Origin: Diadophis punctatus similis
Taxonomy: Eukaryota; Chordata; Lepidosauria; Squamata; Dipsadidae
Length of the DNA stretch: 64,000 nt
Assembly (NCBI GenBank): GCA_023053685.1
Contig: JALIGW010000001.1
Span: forward strand, 67,337,740 to 67,401,739
Reading direction: 5' to 3'
Shown: positions 35,968 to 48,191 of the stretch, piece after piece
Layout of the letters: the number at the start of each line of letters is the position of its first letter
How positions within the stretch are numbered: position 1 is the first letter of the stretch
Position numbers and translations under genes: made by a program
The notes under the pieces: model-generated
What the model was told of the DNA's origin: nothing
Seen by the model: only the letters and a program-made list of their open reading frames with translations
Database searches by the model: none

Positions 35968-37218
35968 CTAATGAAAAAGGGAATATATGGTTATAAATTA
36001 CAAATTTTTGATACAGTGGATCATATTAAATTCTAAAAGTCACTAGTGGAAATGTGGGAGGGAGGTTAAGAATTGTGAAATATAAAACAAGCAAAAGACA
36101 AACAAATAATAAGGCTTTGATATATAGAGTATTCTTTTAAAGGTCTGAAACCATAATTCAATCTCAGATGTAGTTTCATAGGAGTTCTTTAAAACAACTG
36201 CTAATAATGGAGACACAAGATTTACGACTCAACCTCTTTGCCAAATATGGCTGGGTTAACCATTTATGACAGTTCCTGTCAAAATTGGACTATAGTGCCA
36301 TAGCTTGTAAGAGAAGCTGCCTTGGAAAGGGCTCAGAAGCTGCAACTAATGCATTGGCAAGGTTGCTTATAGGGTTTAAAATGCTAGGAACATGCTATGC
36401 CTGTAGACCTGGCCTAACGGCCAGCCTACTTCCAAATCAATTTTCATGTTCATGTTCATTAATGAAAGCCCAACAGTGTTTAGGACTGAGACAACTAAGA
36501 AATGCCTTTTACATAAGCAGCAGTGAGGACATACTAAAGACTTACAATACTTGTTTATCCATTTTTAAAATTTGGGTAAACTTGGTTTTAGTTTGTTGTA
36601 AACTTTTAAGCTGCTACTATTGGTAGCTATATAAAGCTGAACTTTTTAAAAGTTGAGTTACCTTTGCCCTTGCATTAGAATTATTTTTAATGAGTAGTAT
36701 TTTTAAACAAACAAATCGTGCTATAAATTGCATGCCAGTATTCAAGTAACAGATTTATGAAAAAAAGACAATGCTTTATGTGCTAATTATAACCTAGAGG
36801 TAATTAAAATCCTTAAGAGTTTCTTAAAGAAAGGAGTCGTGCAAGTTACTCGGGAATAAAATCCCACTGACCCGATCAATGCTGAAAATTAAAGCTTTTG
36901 AATTAAATTAGATCTAACAAGAAGCTTTTTCAAAAGGAAGTGCATTAATAAAATCATTATCAATCAGACAAACTCTTCAATTTTGCTTCAGCATTCTTCA
37001 AATTATTACAATAAATTATAGGAAGTTTAACAATATATATTTTAGCAATTAGGATAGAATTTTAATGAAGACAAAATTTTATTTTGTTCAATTCCCCAAA
37101 ATTGCTTAGCATTGATGATTTATTGATCTCAGAAATGAAACAATTTAAAAGTTTGCAGTCATATAAATAGCCCCCATCCATATATGTGATTATCTGCCAT
37201 CAAGTCAGTGTTGATTCC

Positions 37219-38163
37219 CAGTACTCTTCAACATCTTTATCAATGACTTGGACGAGGGGATAGATGGGGAACTCATCAAATTTCAGATGACACCAAACTG
37301 GCAGGAATAGCCAACTCTCCAGAAGATAGGCTCAAGATACAGAAGGATCTTGACAGACTTGAACATTGGGCGCTATCAAACAAAATGAAATTCAATGGTG
37401 AAAAAAGTAAGGCTCTACATTTAGGCAAGAAAAACAAAATGCACAGGTACAGTATATGTGGTACCTTGCTCAACAGTAGTAACTGTGAGAGGGATCTTGG
37501 AGTCCTAGTGGACAACCATTTAAATATGAGCCAGCAGTGTGCAGCAGCTGCCAAAAAAGCCAACACAGTTCTAGGCTGCATTAACAGAGGGATAGAATCA
37601 AGATCACGGGAAGTGATAATACCACTTTATAATGCCTTGGTAAGGCCACACTTGGAATACTGCATTCAGTTTTGGTCACCGCGATGTAAAAAGGATGTTG
37701 AGACTCTAGAAAGAGTGCAGAGAAGAGCAACAAAGATGATTAGGGGACTGGAGGCTAAAACATATGAAGAACGGTTGCAGGAACTGGGTATGTCTAGTTT
37801 AATGAAAAGAAGGATCAGGGGAGACATGATAGCAGTGTTCCAATATCTCAGGGGTTGCCACAAAGAAGAGGGAGTCAAACTATTCTCCAAAGCACCTGAA
37901 GGTAGAACAAGAAGTAATGGGTGGAAACTAAACAAGGAGAGAAGTAACTTAGAACTAAGGAGAAATTTCCTGACAGTTAGGACAATTAATCAGTGGAACA
38001 GCTTGCCTCCAGAAGTTGTGAATGCTCCAACACTGGAAGTTTTTAAGAAGATGTTGGATAACCATTTGTCTGAAGTAGTGTAGGGTTTCCTGCCTAGGCA
38101 GGGGGTTGGACTAGAAGACCTCCAAGGTCCCTTCCAACTTTGTTGTTATTATTATTATTATTA
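37219..38163 (+). mobile_element. CR1 LINE, 3' part of reverse transcriptase
   Basis: Starts L-F-N-I-F-I-N-D-L-D-E-G; the catalytic region survives as D-D-T-K-L after a one-base loss near 37285. Then an intact 232-residue frame (37385-38083) has R-D-L-G-V-L-V-D, C-I-N-R-G-I-E-S-R-S-R-E-V, L-V-R-P-H-L-E-Y-C-I-Q-F-W and L-E-R-V-Q-R-R-A-T-K-M-I, the classic CR1 C-terminus. The 3' UTR (ggttggactagaagacctccaaggtcccttccaact) ends in (ATT)n. Confidence 0.92.
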
Positions 38164-38527
38164 AGCATAGGTAAGTCTTCACTAGAATAATTTGTTCCTA
38201 TCCTGGACCTTCAGATCTTCTGCACCCATTAACCAGTGTAATTAAGTCTCTCCACCATGCTGCCAATCATCTTTTTCTCTTATCCTTTCTAGAATTATGG
38301 ACTCTTCAGCAGAGCTGCATCTTTACATAATGTGCACATAGTATGATAACCTGTGCCTGGTCATTTGTGCCCCAAGTGAGAATTCTGATTGATTTGTTCT
38401 ATAATGCATTTGTTTTCTTAGCTACCCATAATATTATGAAGAATCTTCTCCAATACCACCGTTCAACTCTGTCCGGTTTCTTTAAAGTTAACCCACTGCA
38501 CTGCCCACTGCAACAACATAGCTAAGA

Positions 38528-39240
38528 AGGCATTAAGAGTGGTTAACCTAATCTTGCGTAGCTTCTTCTCTGGTAACATTGTACTCTTAACCAGAGCATA
38601 CAAAACATTTGCTAGACCAATTCTTGAATACAGCTCATCTGTCTGGAACCCACATTACATATCAGACATTAACACAATTGAGAATGTCCAGAGATACTTC
38701 ACAAGAAGAGTATTACATTCCTCTGTTCACAACAGAATACCTTATGAAATCAGACTTGAAATTTTGGGACTTGAAAGTTTAGAACTACGCCGCCTTCGAT
38801 CTGACCTAAGTGTAGCTCACAAAATTATCTGCCACAATGTCCTACCTCTTAACGACTACTTCAGCTTCAACCGCAATAATACACGAGCTCACAATAGATA
38901 CAAACTTAATGTAAACCGCTCCAAACTTGATTGCAAAAAATTCGACTTCAACAACAGAGTGGTCAATGCCTGGAACACTTTACCTGACTTCTTCCCCAAA
39001 CGCCAAAAACTTCAACCTCAGATTATCTACCATCGACCTCACCCCATTCCTAAGAGGTCGGTAAGGGGCGTACATAGCGCACAATCATGCCTACCGTTCC
39101 TGTCCTAATGTACCCATATATTCATACCTCTTTTACTCTTATTCATGCTTGTACTATTACATATATATTCAATCATGTTTTACTGTTTCTACTTTGCTTA
39201 TACTCATATATGCTTGACAAATAAACAAATACAAATACAA
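38528..39240 (+). mobile_element. Non-LTR retrotransposon 3' fragment, third clade
   Basis: A 189-residue open frame (38539-39108) contains F-A-R-P-I-L-E-Y-S-S-S-V-W-N-P and I-E-N-V-Q-R-Y-F-T-R-R, the C-terminal part of a LINE reverse transcriptase unlike the CR1 copy just before it, then W-N-T-L-P-D-F-F-P. The 3' tail is (ACAAATA)n near 39215-39240. Clade not fixed. Confidence 0.8.
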
Positions 39241-39615
39241 AAACTTTTCTTCCAATGGTGTCATAGGGAAGACAGTTGGGTGCATGTTTCCCATACATAC
39301 ATTGTGGCTTTGGAATATATTTCCCAAAACCTTCATAGTTACCTACTAGTGTTAGCCATGGTCAAAATCTAAGGCTGATTGCTGGCCCTGTTGTTAGTTT
39401 TGTTTTCTTTATATTTGTATTTAAACTCAGCCCCATTTTCTCATGATGTTCCTTTATTTTTATTACTAGAGCTTGTAGATCACTTGCATCATTCAGGCAT
39501 CAGAATATAATCATCCCCATAGTGCAGGTTATTCATCTAATTTTAAAACCACACCCAAATTCCACCCATCCTCCCTCAATGTTCAGTATTTAGAGTGAAT
39601 AATAATAATAATAAG

Positions 39616-40011
39616 TTTCACAACTTGAAACGGGCCATTTCTGGCCTCCGGAGGGCCTCCGGGGGAGTGGGGAAGGCCGTTTTCGCCCTCCACAGGCTCC
39701 TAGAAAGGCTCTGGAGCTTGGGGAGAGCAAAAAAACGGAACTTCCAGTTCAACCGGAAGTTGGCAAATGGGCCATTTTCTGCCTCTGGAGGGCCTCCGGG
39801 GGGGGGTGTAAGGCCGTTTTCGCCCTCCCCAGGCTCCTAGAAAGGCTCTGAAGCCTGGGGAGAGTGAAAAACAGGCATGCCATCGCATGCCGGGAGTGGG
39901 GGGTCACACGCACATGCGTGGGGCCCCCCGCATGGAATTATGGATGTGAGCACGCACATGCGTGATCCCCCCGCGCTTTTGGCACCCAAACCAAAAAAGG
40001 TTTGCTATCAC
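39616..40011 (-). mobile_element. GC-rich hAT-type element, partial
   Basis: The right part (gcgcttttggcaccca...ggtttgctatcacta) is the reverse complement of the left end of the 33989 element; the body shares the gcctccggagggcc and ccgttttcgccctcc repeats. The distal end is missing. Confidence 0.7.
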
Positions 40012-40236
40012 TATCATATCTCAAGACTTAAAATGGACACCTAACATCAAAAACATCATCAAAAAAGCTCAACAAAGAATGTTCTTTCTGCACAAACTCA
40101 GAAAGCTCAAACTGCCCAAAGAGCTGCTGATTCAGTTCTACAGAGGAATTATTGAGTCTGTCATCTACGCCTCTATAACTGTCTGGTTTGGCTCTGCAAC
40201 CAAACAAGACAAACACAGACTTCAACGGATAATTAG
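40012..40236 (+). mobile_element. Rex1-like LINE internal fragment
   Basis: Encodes I-S-Q-D-L-K-W-T-P-N-I-K-N-I-I-K-K-A-Q-Q and V-W-F-G-S-A-T-K-Q-D, close to the 11345-12106 copy. It lacks both ends and abuts the hAT fragment directly. Confidence 0.85.
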
Positions 40237-42809
40237 AACTAAAAAGTGGACTATTTCTGTAAGGTTAAATTTTTAATCAAGATGTGGGAGTAAATGAGCA
40301 AGTATGCTAATGTCTAGTGGCTGAATTCTGAAAAGAAATGCAGTGTATATAATACATAAGACAAAATTTTGAATTTAGGAAATAAATGAATTGTATCAGT
40401 TGTTATTTTGGCAGGTCTACATAAATGGAAATAATATCAAATGTTTCTATTATGATAATGCTTAATATTACTTATCAGATTAAAAATGAAGAAAAAAATC
40501 AATAAATATTACATACATACAGGTATAAACATACATCAAATAATATGGGAGGACTTGTATTATATAATGGAATAATATATAAAATAAACAATGGTGTCTA
40601 TTCTCAATACATGTGGTAATGTAGATCCTAATCATATCACAGTGCTCAGTAAACAACTTTGGTAGAATCTTTGAACTGTGAACAACATTAAAGGATATTA
40701 TAGCAATCTAACATGATGCTATTAAAACATGTTATCGTTGTCCATGAAAGGTTGTAGCTGGTAAACCAACCTGAGCTGAGACATTCCCAGCCACTGTTGC
40801 CCCCAAATCCCTGGATCCGCGCTATTCTGATGCAAAAATCATTTATAAATATTAGTATTTTCTTTGTTTCTTGGTATTCTTATTCTGTTATTAATACCAC
40901 ATCAACTATCTCACTTTGGAATCAACACGTAGAGATAGATGTCATCTTTATCCAAACACTGGGTAGCCCCACACATTAGTTTTTAACACTCGTAGTGAAT
41001 TTTTGTTACAATTTTATTTTAGTATCTTTCTTGTACCGTGTTCCATGAGGGAGAGAAAAGATTAGGCAGCTGGAAATGTCTTTATATATGTCTTTTCCAA
41101 ATGTAGATATACCCTATGAGAAAATCAGTACTGAAAGGTTTTTTTTCAGATGCTATGCTTATTCTATTTTATTATATAACATTATACAATATATTATATA
41201 AAATTATATACATATAATTTTGGGTTAAAATATATATTTTTATCTGAAAAACAATATTCATACTAATCTAATATCTATAAATCATCAATAAATGAACCAT
41301 TCATACTGTATATTCAGCTCTTTGAATGTCCCTCATCCCTCATCCACTGACAGTGCTGTTTTTATTCACAAATATCTCCTGTTTTCCAATTACACTATTT
41401 TTCTAAAATTTGGAAAGATAACCATTAGATTTTTCCCGGAATAATGTCAGAATATCTATACTACAAGGTAAATTATTGTAGACTTTTTCTTTATAATATT
41501 TGAAATATTCTATAACCACTTCCATCACGTTCATTTTCCTTTTATGCTTTTTAAAAACAACTTTATCACTATCTTCTTCCATTCACAGAGATACCTCTTG
41601 AGATACAGCAATTTTATATGCATGCCTGAGTCCTAATAAGCTGAGAAAGAGAACAAAAGAAATAATTTCATTTCCCACCCCCCACAAAAATGTAGCTTTT
41701 AAAACAAAACAAAACAAACACCCCCGCAGCTCTTCTCACTTCACTGAACAAGACTCAACAAATAAAGCCAGCTACAGTCAGGCTTCTAGCTATTTGAATA
41801 GGCAAACAGTTAAGTTTGAAAAAGCCCATATGGTCATGTGATCTAGGTTTGCCTTTCAGTGTTGTCCTTGACAAACTGCAGGAGAAAGCCTGAGTGACCA
41901 GATGAAGAGACAATAAACAGAAAATTACTTTTCATTGCTATACATTTTAGAAATGGAAGAATGTAAAAAAAATTGTATCATTTAATATTAATATTAGATT
42001 TAGGTAATAAGCATTACACGCACACAGACATACACACAAATTTATTAATGTGTTACTGTAATGTAATTATGAGAGACACCAGTAAAATGATTTCCTAAGC
42101 CTAAAACATTATGGAAAAAGAGTCTAAATGGGAAAAATTCACTCACACTGCAGTATTTAATAATGTAAGTTAATGTTGCTGTTTTATTTTATTTAAAGTT
42201 ATAGCTATTTTAAGATGATTAACATAACACTTCAAATAACTACTCGTTTTTCTAGTTTCAGGTTTCATTTAATACAGTTAGTGAATTCTTTAATCTGACT
42301 CATATCTGCTGCTGTAAATATTCAGCAATTTGATTTTTGAGTCAGAAAAGTATTTTAAGTATGCCAAAAGTAAACTTTAATTTTTATTTCAACCCTTTCC
42401 TTCTTTAAATATGGTTTGCTGAACAATTCTGAGTAGGTCACCAAACATTTAATATTAATAGAGCCAAAGTGTTCGGTCTTATCCATGAAAACTCATAATG
42501 CTGGTTTCCAGTTTTCTCTCCCTATTTTGTTTTTTTGTGATAACTAATCCACTTTCAATCTAAAATTGAAATGGATAAACTTTCTTGCCTCATTAAACAC
42601 TGTATACACTATATTTTTTACAGAAAATCTTGAACATTTTAGAGCCTGCATCTATTTGCAAGTATTGTGAAAAAAGTTCTATTGGAAGAGTAGGTCAGAC
42701 TCTATAGAGTTCTAGTTTAGTTACTTTATTGTCATTGCACATGGTACAACGAAATTAAATGCCATCTTCAGTGTACATTATAACTATAAAAATAAAAACA
42801 GAAACATAC

Positions 42810-43026
42810 ATCCTTTACGTTCTGTATAATTAGATCTAAGAGATCTAAAGGCATTCACAAGAGATTCAAATTCTTTATGCCTTCCTAGGATTTTTAGTAA
42901 ACCAAGATGCTTTTCACGCAACTCAGGACAGTTAAATACATTGCCTTGGAAGTATATAGTTTCTTGCATATAAAAAATTCTTACTCCAAAACCCTTCAAA
43001 TAATTTGTCCAATCATCCAGATCATG
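42810..43026 (-). other. Unidentified exon-like coding block inside CRIM1 intron D-E
   Basis: An open minus-strand stretch of 72 codons is bounded by a plausible acceptor (gtttttgacacag) and donor (gtatgt), phase 0 in and phase 1 out. It begins H-D-L-D-D-W-T-N-Y-L-K-G-F-G and ends S-N-Y-T-E-R-K-G. The residue mix is protein-like, with balanced charge and aromatics and no low complexity, but I do not recognise the family and human CRIM1 has no such segment. It cannot be included in the CRIM1 transcript without breaking the frame, because the phase entering this intron is 1 on both sides. It could be an exon of a nested gene, a captured exon, a decayed retrocopy piece or chance. Confidence 0.3.
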
Positions 43027-43889
43027 CTGTGTCAAAAACAAGCATTAATCAGTAACCACCTCTAATTAATCTTGGCGTTCATTTAGGTTTTTCAAACTGC
43101 ATCCATTTTTATTGCCTTTCACTGAATGGATTTCAGTTAAATAACACTATATACACCATCTGTTTAAACCTGCCAGCATATTTGATATTTATTATCAATT
43201 AGATTTTGGTTGTCTTTTTTCATTGCTAAGCAACCATGTACATACTTTAATATTACAAAAATACACAAAATCTCTTTTTCTCTCACACCAAATGTTCAAT
43301 GTGAAAGCAGAATAAGTGTGAAGGAAAAGTTTTGTTTACTCATGGTTTTTGCCAAGAAAGAGAAAATTTTCTGTTCCCTATAATACAAAAGCCCATTAGC
43401 ACAAACAGAACTTTGTATCAATGCCTCACAAAACAAATTTCAGGGGGAAAAAAGACCAAGGTGAGGAATTTCTTCAGTTCTGCAATGTTTCTTCAGTACT
43501 GAATAAAGGAGGTATTACATAGCTGAACTTGTCCTCTGACTTAGTAAACTAGACAATTTAAATTTTGTTTCCAAACCAGAAAAAAAAATCTAGCACCTAA
43601 TAAGAAGAATTACGGGAAATATTGCCAAGCATTATGATGGAAGAAACTGTTATGGATAGGAACAGAGGAGATCATATTTCAACATAACTTATTGGAGAAT
43701 ATTCAAACAATGGCTGCATTCTCCCAAACAACATGTACTCCTGATCATCATATATGTTGTTCTGCTCAATTTTATCAACTAAATAGAAAGAGAGCATAAC
43801 TTAACTATCTTCTCATTCATTAGTAGAATCGGCAGGAATTGGATTCCATGGTTAATCAAAAACCCAGAGTTGGTAGGTGATTAGAAGAC

Positions 43890-44260
43890 CTAGAGAGTTA
43901 AAGAATGAAATGTACACCCTGGCGTGTTCAATACACCATGGGTTCCTTCTGAAACTTGATTTAGAATTGCTGCAACTGCATGTAGGTGTCGCCACATACC
44001 TATGCTGTGAAGGGGTTGATGGGTAAGCATATGTTGCAAATGGTTACAGACGGGCAAACGCGCACACCTAAATCCCAACTGCGTGTTGTGCGGCGGTGTG
44101 CATCCTGCATGCTGATTGGTTGATCTGACATCCTGTTCTGTGCTTTGCTGTTTGAGCACTCCATTGCCAGAACATTAACATGTGCAGATGTATAAATGCA
44201 ACAGCTATGCAACTATCCAAATGATAGACGTATACGTTCCCCGACGTGCAGTGATGGAGA
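43890..44260. other. Unexplained promoter- or LTR-like block
   Basis: GC content rises against its surroundings. The forward strand carries gattggttgat (inverted CCAAT) near 44116, then gtataaatgc about 75 bases later. No LTR ends or primer-binding site could be defined, so this may be a solo LTR fragment or nothing. Confidence 0.2.
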
Positions 44261-45769
44261 AGTCTAATCCAGGTTTGAGAGGCATATGTTTCACTTCATT
44301 TTAAACCCAATCTAAAATATTAAGTCCTCCTTCATTCCTTCAAGTCATCTGATATGAACAAAAGATCTTTAGATGAGCTGAAGATTGTCATTTTACACTA
44401 AATTGTGAAGCAGGCAGAAACTATTGTTTGTTCAAAAAGCTTAGTACAAAACTTATCTATGTTTCCTCTCAACGTGCCTTTATGAGCATAGCAACAAAAA
44501 ATATATTGTAGAATGAATGGGCAAGCAGAAATTTCATCTCTTTCTTCAAGGTTCTTTGACTTATTGGTTTTATTCTGGTTCATGTTTTTTCTAGTTCTCT
44601 TTTCTGACATCACTGCTTCCCTCTGCTCTACTTCATCAGCTCATTTTTCACTGGCCTCTTCTATCTTTGGCAACCTTTTTCCAGAACCTGATTCTTAACT
44701 AATACTGCATAGGAGAAGCATTTGGGTAATCTGTTTTGCATAATAAATGTACTGTGACCAGAATTATTATTTGCAAGCTGTGCAACTTGACTCTCAAGTC
44801 AAATGCAGCGTACAGTTCAAAGCATTCATCAAGATTCTTCTTCTTTTGGCTCCCCCCCCTAAAAAAATCCGCAACCCAAAGGCCACTATATTTCCATTTG
44901 GCTTTACTGATCATAAATGTTGCAAGTTTGCAGTACAAATGTCACCAAAATTCTGAAGTCTGAATTTTCCTGGAAATCTCATCAATTTTCTCCTCTGTTT
45001 TTACTCTATGGTAGGCTTTCTGGTGTTACATTAAGTATGGAAACTACAGTACTGTGTTTCCACTATAAGTATAAGCTTTAAGGGTATTTCTCCTATTTAG
45101 ACAAGTAAAAACTTCATACATAAACAGACATGTATTCATTTTTCAGGCATCTGGAAAGTCATTAAGTGACTCCCCCAGCATTTTGAATTCCCTAACAATT
45201 ATTTCTGTTCATGAGAAGGAAAAGAACAGAACGTTTTTGGCAGGGGAAGTCTAAAGTAATTTATATAATTTATGTTTATGAAGTAAAAATATAATTATTA
45301 AGGGGTGCTTAAAATTAATAATATATTGTAAGACCAACCCTTACTCTGGTTTTGTGGTTTAAAATGGTAAATAGGCCAAATCCTAGTGTCTGTTCATTCT
45401 TCCAAAGTCATGAAAAGCAATTCTTGGTAGTGCAGCAGGATGTACAACAGAGTCAAAAGATGGAATATATCCTTGTACAAGACATTATTTTTATAGAGGG
45501 TAACATTAAATGTAAGCTATAGTTGTAAATGTTACTTTAACATTTCTAAAATATTTTTGCATTATTTAAAAATGAAGTCAAATGCCTCCAAATAAGCAGA
45601 AATATTTAGCTAACTCAATAGTTTGTTTGCCTCTGACAGAACTATTTTTAATGATCTTTTTAAACTTCCGTGCTCTTTGTGGAACATTGTCAATCTTCCA
45701 AAAAAAGTTAAATACTGCCTTCTGCGCTATAGAATATGTGTTTACTTAAGCTTCCTGGAAAAACATTCA

Positions 45770-46261
45770 TATCATTCCAAGGGTGACTAAATGTTTTCCA
45801 TCTTCATAGTTAGCATTCCAGACAGCTTTTCTTTTCCCTGAGTTCATTACATGAAAAATACCAGTTCCAAGTTCAGATGTAGAGAATTTCCTTCCTGGTG
45901 TCCAAATTCCTAATGCAGCAACAAAATATTTTAGAACTACATTGCTTAGCTTTATCTTTTAATTAAACCTTTACAGAATAAATAGAAGTACGGAGTTTAC
46001 AAAATCGTAAGAGATCAAAAAAGGGTTACGGAAACCTTTCTTAGAAAAAATCTGAATATAGTAAATCTCTGAAGAGAGATTAGTTGAACCCTGTTCTTTA
46101 TTAAAAAGAAAGAGCCCATTCAGAACCTCAGTTTTTAATATGAAGGACAAAGCAGGTTTGCCATTTTCAAAAGGGATATATATCTTAAAACTACACTGCT
46201 GGATTCCAATCTCTACATTTGATTGCCTAGAAGGTTGTAAGACCATATGAATGAGTCTCAA
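45770..46261 (-). other. Coding-like minus-strand stretches, unidentified
   Basis: An open frame at 46261-45971 (…I-Q-Q-C-S-F-K-I-Y-I-P-F-E-N-G-K-P-A-L-S…) is followed after stops by another of about 57 codons ending near 45770 (G-I-W-T-P-G-R-K-F-S-T-S-E-L-G, then N-Y-E-D-G-K-H-L-V-T). Neither has clear splice sites or a known family. Possibly a decayed retrocopy; may be chance. Confidence 0.15.
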
Positions 46262-46651
46262 GTCACAATTTGCTATGAATTTCCCTTAAGCATGCAGGCA
46301 AGAAATCAAAGTAACAAGTTATGGGCAATGAGAAAGATTAGTCAGGGAAGGAGTTCTAAGGTTAAAGAAATGTAAAATACTCATGATCTATCACTAGTCC
46401 TCCATATACTGGGTCACTGAATAGCTGCAGCACAGCATTTCTGTCTGTAAGACTCAAGCATGGTATTGAAAACTGAAATATGTATTTTATGAAGCCTGAA
46501 AAAAGGAAAATGTGGGGGATAAGTTAGAAAAAGGCTTATGTTCACTTTCAGGATTGGTGAAAACTTCCTAAGAGTTTTACAATGATGTTGTAAACAAGCC
46601 AGTTTAGCCTTATTAGATACCTCTTATATCTAAGATTCAAAAGACCTACTA

Positions 46652-47292
46652 CAGATAATCCTTGATTTATAGCAGTAATTGGGAAAGGAATTTCCATTGG
46701 TAAAAACCACATCATTTAATAATAACAATCCCTGCAAGTCCGGTTGCCATTGTCCAGAGCTGCTTGATATTGAGATGGGCAGCACACACACATACACTCC
46801 CATGGTGTTTAGGTGAGGCAATTTCCTGCTGACTTCCCACAACCAAAGTCAGTGGGGAAGCCCGTGGGAAATTGAAAATCCTAGGTAAGTGGTTACTGCT
46901 GGACGGAGAAGGACTTAAGCAGGTCTAAGAGAGGTGTGCAAGTAATTGGGGAAGGAGGTATGCATGGGAGGGTTAGAGATGGTGTGCAAGGGCAGTCAGG
47001 GACAGCGTGCAGGGGGATGTGTGTGGCACTGTGTAGATTGGGTGTGTGTGTAGGAGATGCGCCTGACAGAGGGTACACAAGGCAGGGAAAGTTGTAAATG
47101 GTGATTATGCGATTGCAAGGCACTTGGTAACCAATCATAAGTGTGAACACTTTGCCAAGCACCCAGACTGTGATCACATGATTACAGTGGGTACTGAGAT
47201 GGCTGACATTCTGAGGACCAGACATAATCAATCAGGACTGTTGTAAGTTCGAATGGTTTCTGAAGATATAGTCATAGCTTGAGCGCTACAAG
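46652..47292. mobile_element. pogo/Tigger-like element
   Basis: Left end TA-CAGATAATCCTTGATTTATAG; right part has aagtgtgaacactttgcc, gtgatcacatgattacagtggg and ends gtcatagcttgagcgctac. Non-coding interior with GTG-rich repeats. Confidence 0.55.
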
Positions 47293-47793
47293 TAAGGGAG
47301 AAGGAAGACAGCCCTCAGTAAGGCTGATATCTGATCGTATCTGACTGACCACATAACAATGTATTATCATCACCCATTCCATGAAAGCTGTAGATCAAAG
47401 TGAAAAAAAGTTTGAATAATAAAATTAAAGTGGATCTGAAACGCTACCAAGTGAGAAAAAAAATGACTATCTAGTGAAAACTGGCACAAATAAATGCTCA
47501 AATTAATTACAGATGTAGAGATTTTTCAAAGAATGTCATGTCTCTCCCTTTGTTTTGCAGATAATATGAGAGCAGCCTATATTATCTAATGTCGAATGCA
47601 GTCATACAAAACCTTTCTCTGCTCCAAAACGAGTTCTATTCATTGCAGTTAAAGCCGATGGCACACGTTTTTCTGTTATTAGATAAGGGAAGGGCTTTTG
47701 TTATGTTTTTAAAAATAAGGACACTATAATCAAAGCTATCCATCCTTCCCCACAAAAAAAGAACAAGGTAATTAATTTTTTTTCATGTCTGAC

Positions 47794-47991
47794 CTTCACA
47801 CATCGGGCAACATTCTCCTGGAACCTTTACAGGATTCAAGCAACTTTGTCCACAGGCTGTGGCTACACAATGGGACTCTCCATTGATGCACTGGCAGAAA
47901 GTGCAATCATCTTCCCTCCAGCGGTCACCATGTGCTTGAATCTGACTATTAGCATAACATCCTGCAGGGTTGCTAATTGGGGAAATGGAAT
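47794..47991 (-). CDS. CRIM1: CRIM1 exon D: VWC domain 2
   Basis: Second VWC module, 198 bases, phase 1-1; acceptor ttgctttcag, donor gtcaga (a less common donor). It opens D-S-I-S-P-I-S-N-P-A-G-C-Y, contains H-G-D-R-W-R-E-D-D-C-T-F-C-Q-C and ends P-G-E-C-C-P-M-C-E. Ten cysteines are present. The D-R-W-R-E-D-D block is identical to the corresponding human stretch, which makes the assignment firm. It is followed by a very large intron of about 11.8 kb before the antistasin-like repeats. Confidence 0.97.
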
Positions 47992-48191
47992 CTGAAAGCA
48001 AAAGAACAAACAAACAAACAAAAACACTTCACAAATTAAACAAAGCTTAAATAGTTTAATTCACCTACAATGATTAATGAATATTCCATGTTGGTAACAA
48101 TAGGTTGAAGTTCTCAGAATACATTAAGTCAAGATCAGAATCTATATACTGCAAGGCCACATTGTTATTGATACAACTGCAAGACTATATA

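Larger units (their letters stand above)
35968..47793 (-). other. CRIM1: CRIM1 intron D-E (largest)
   Basis: 11.8 kb. A LINE/hAT cluster lies at 37219-40236. Unexplained coding-like minus-strand blocks lie at 42810-43026 and 45770-46261, a promoter-like block near 43890-44260, and a pogo-like element at 46652-47292. Other parts are AT-rich without recognised features. Confidence 0.85.
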
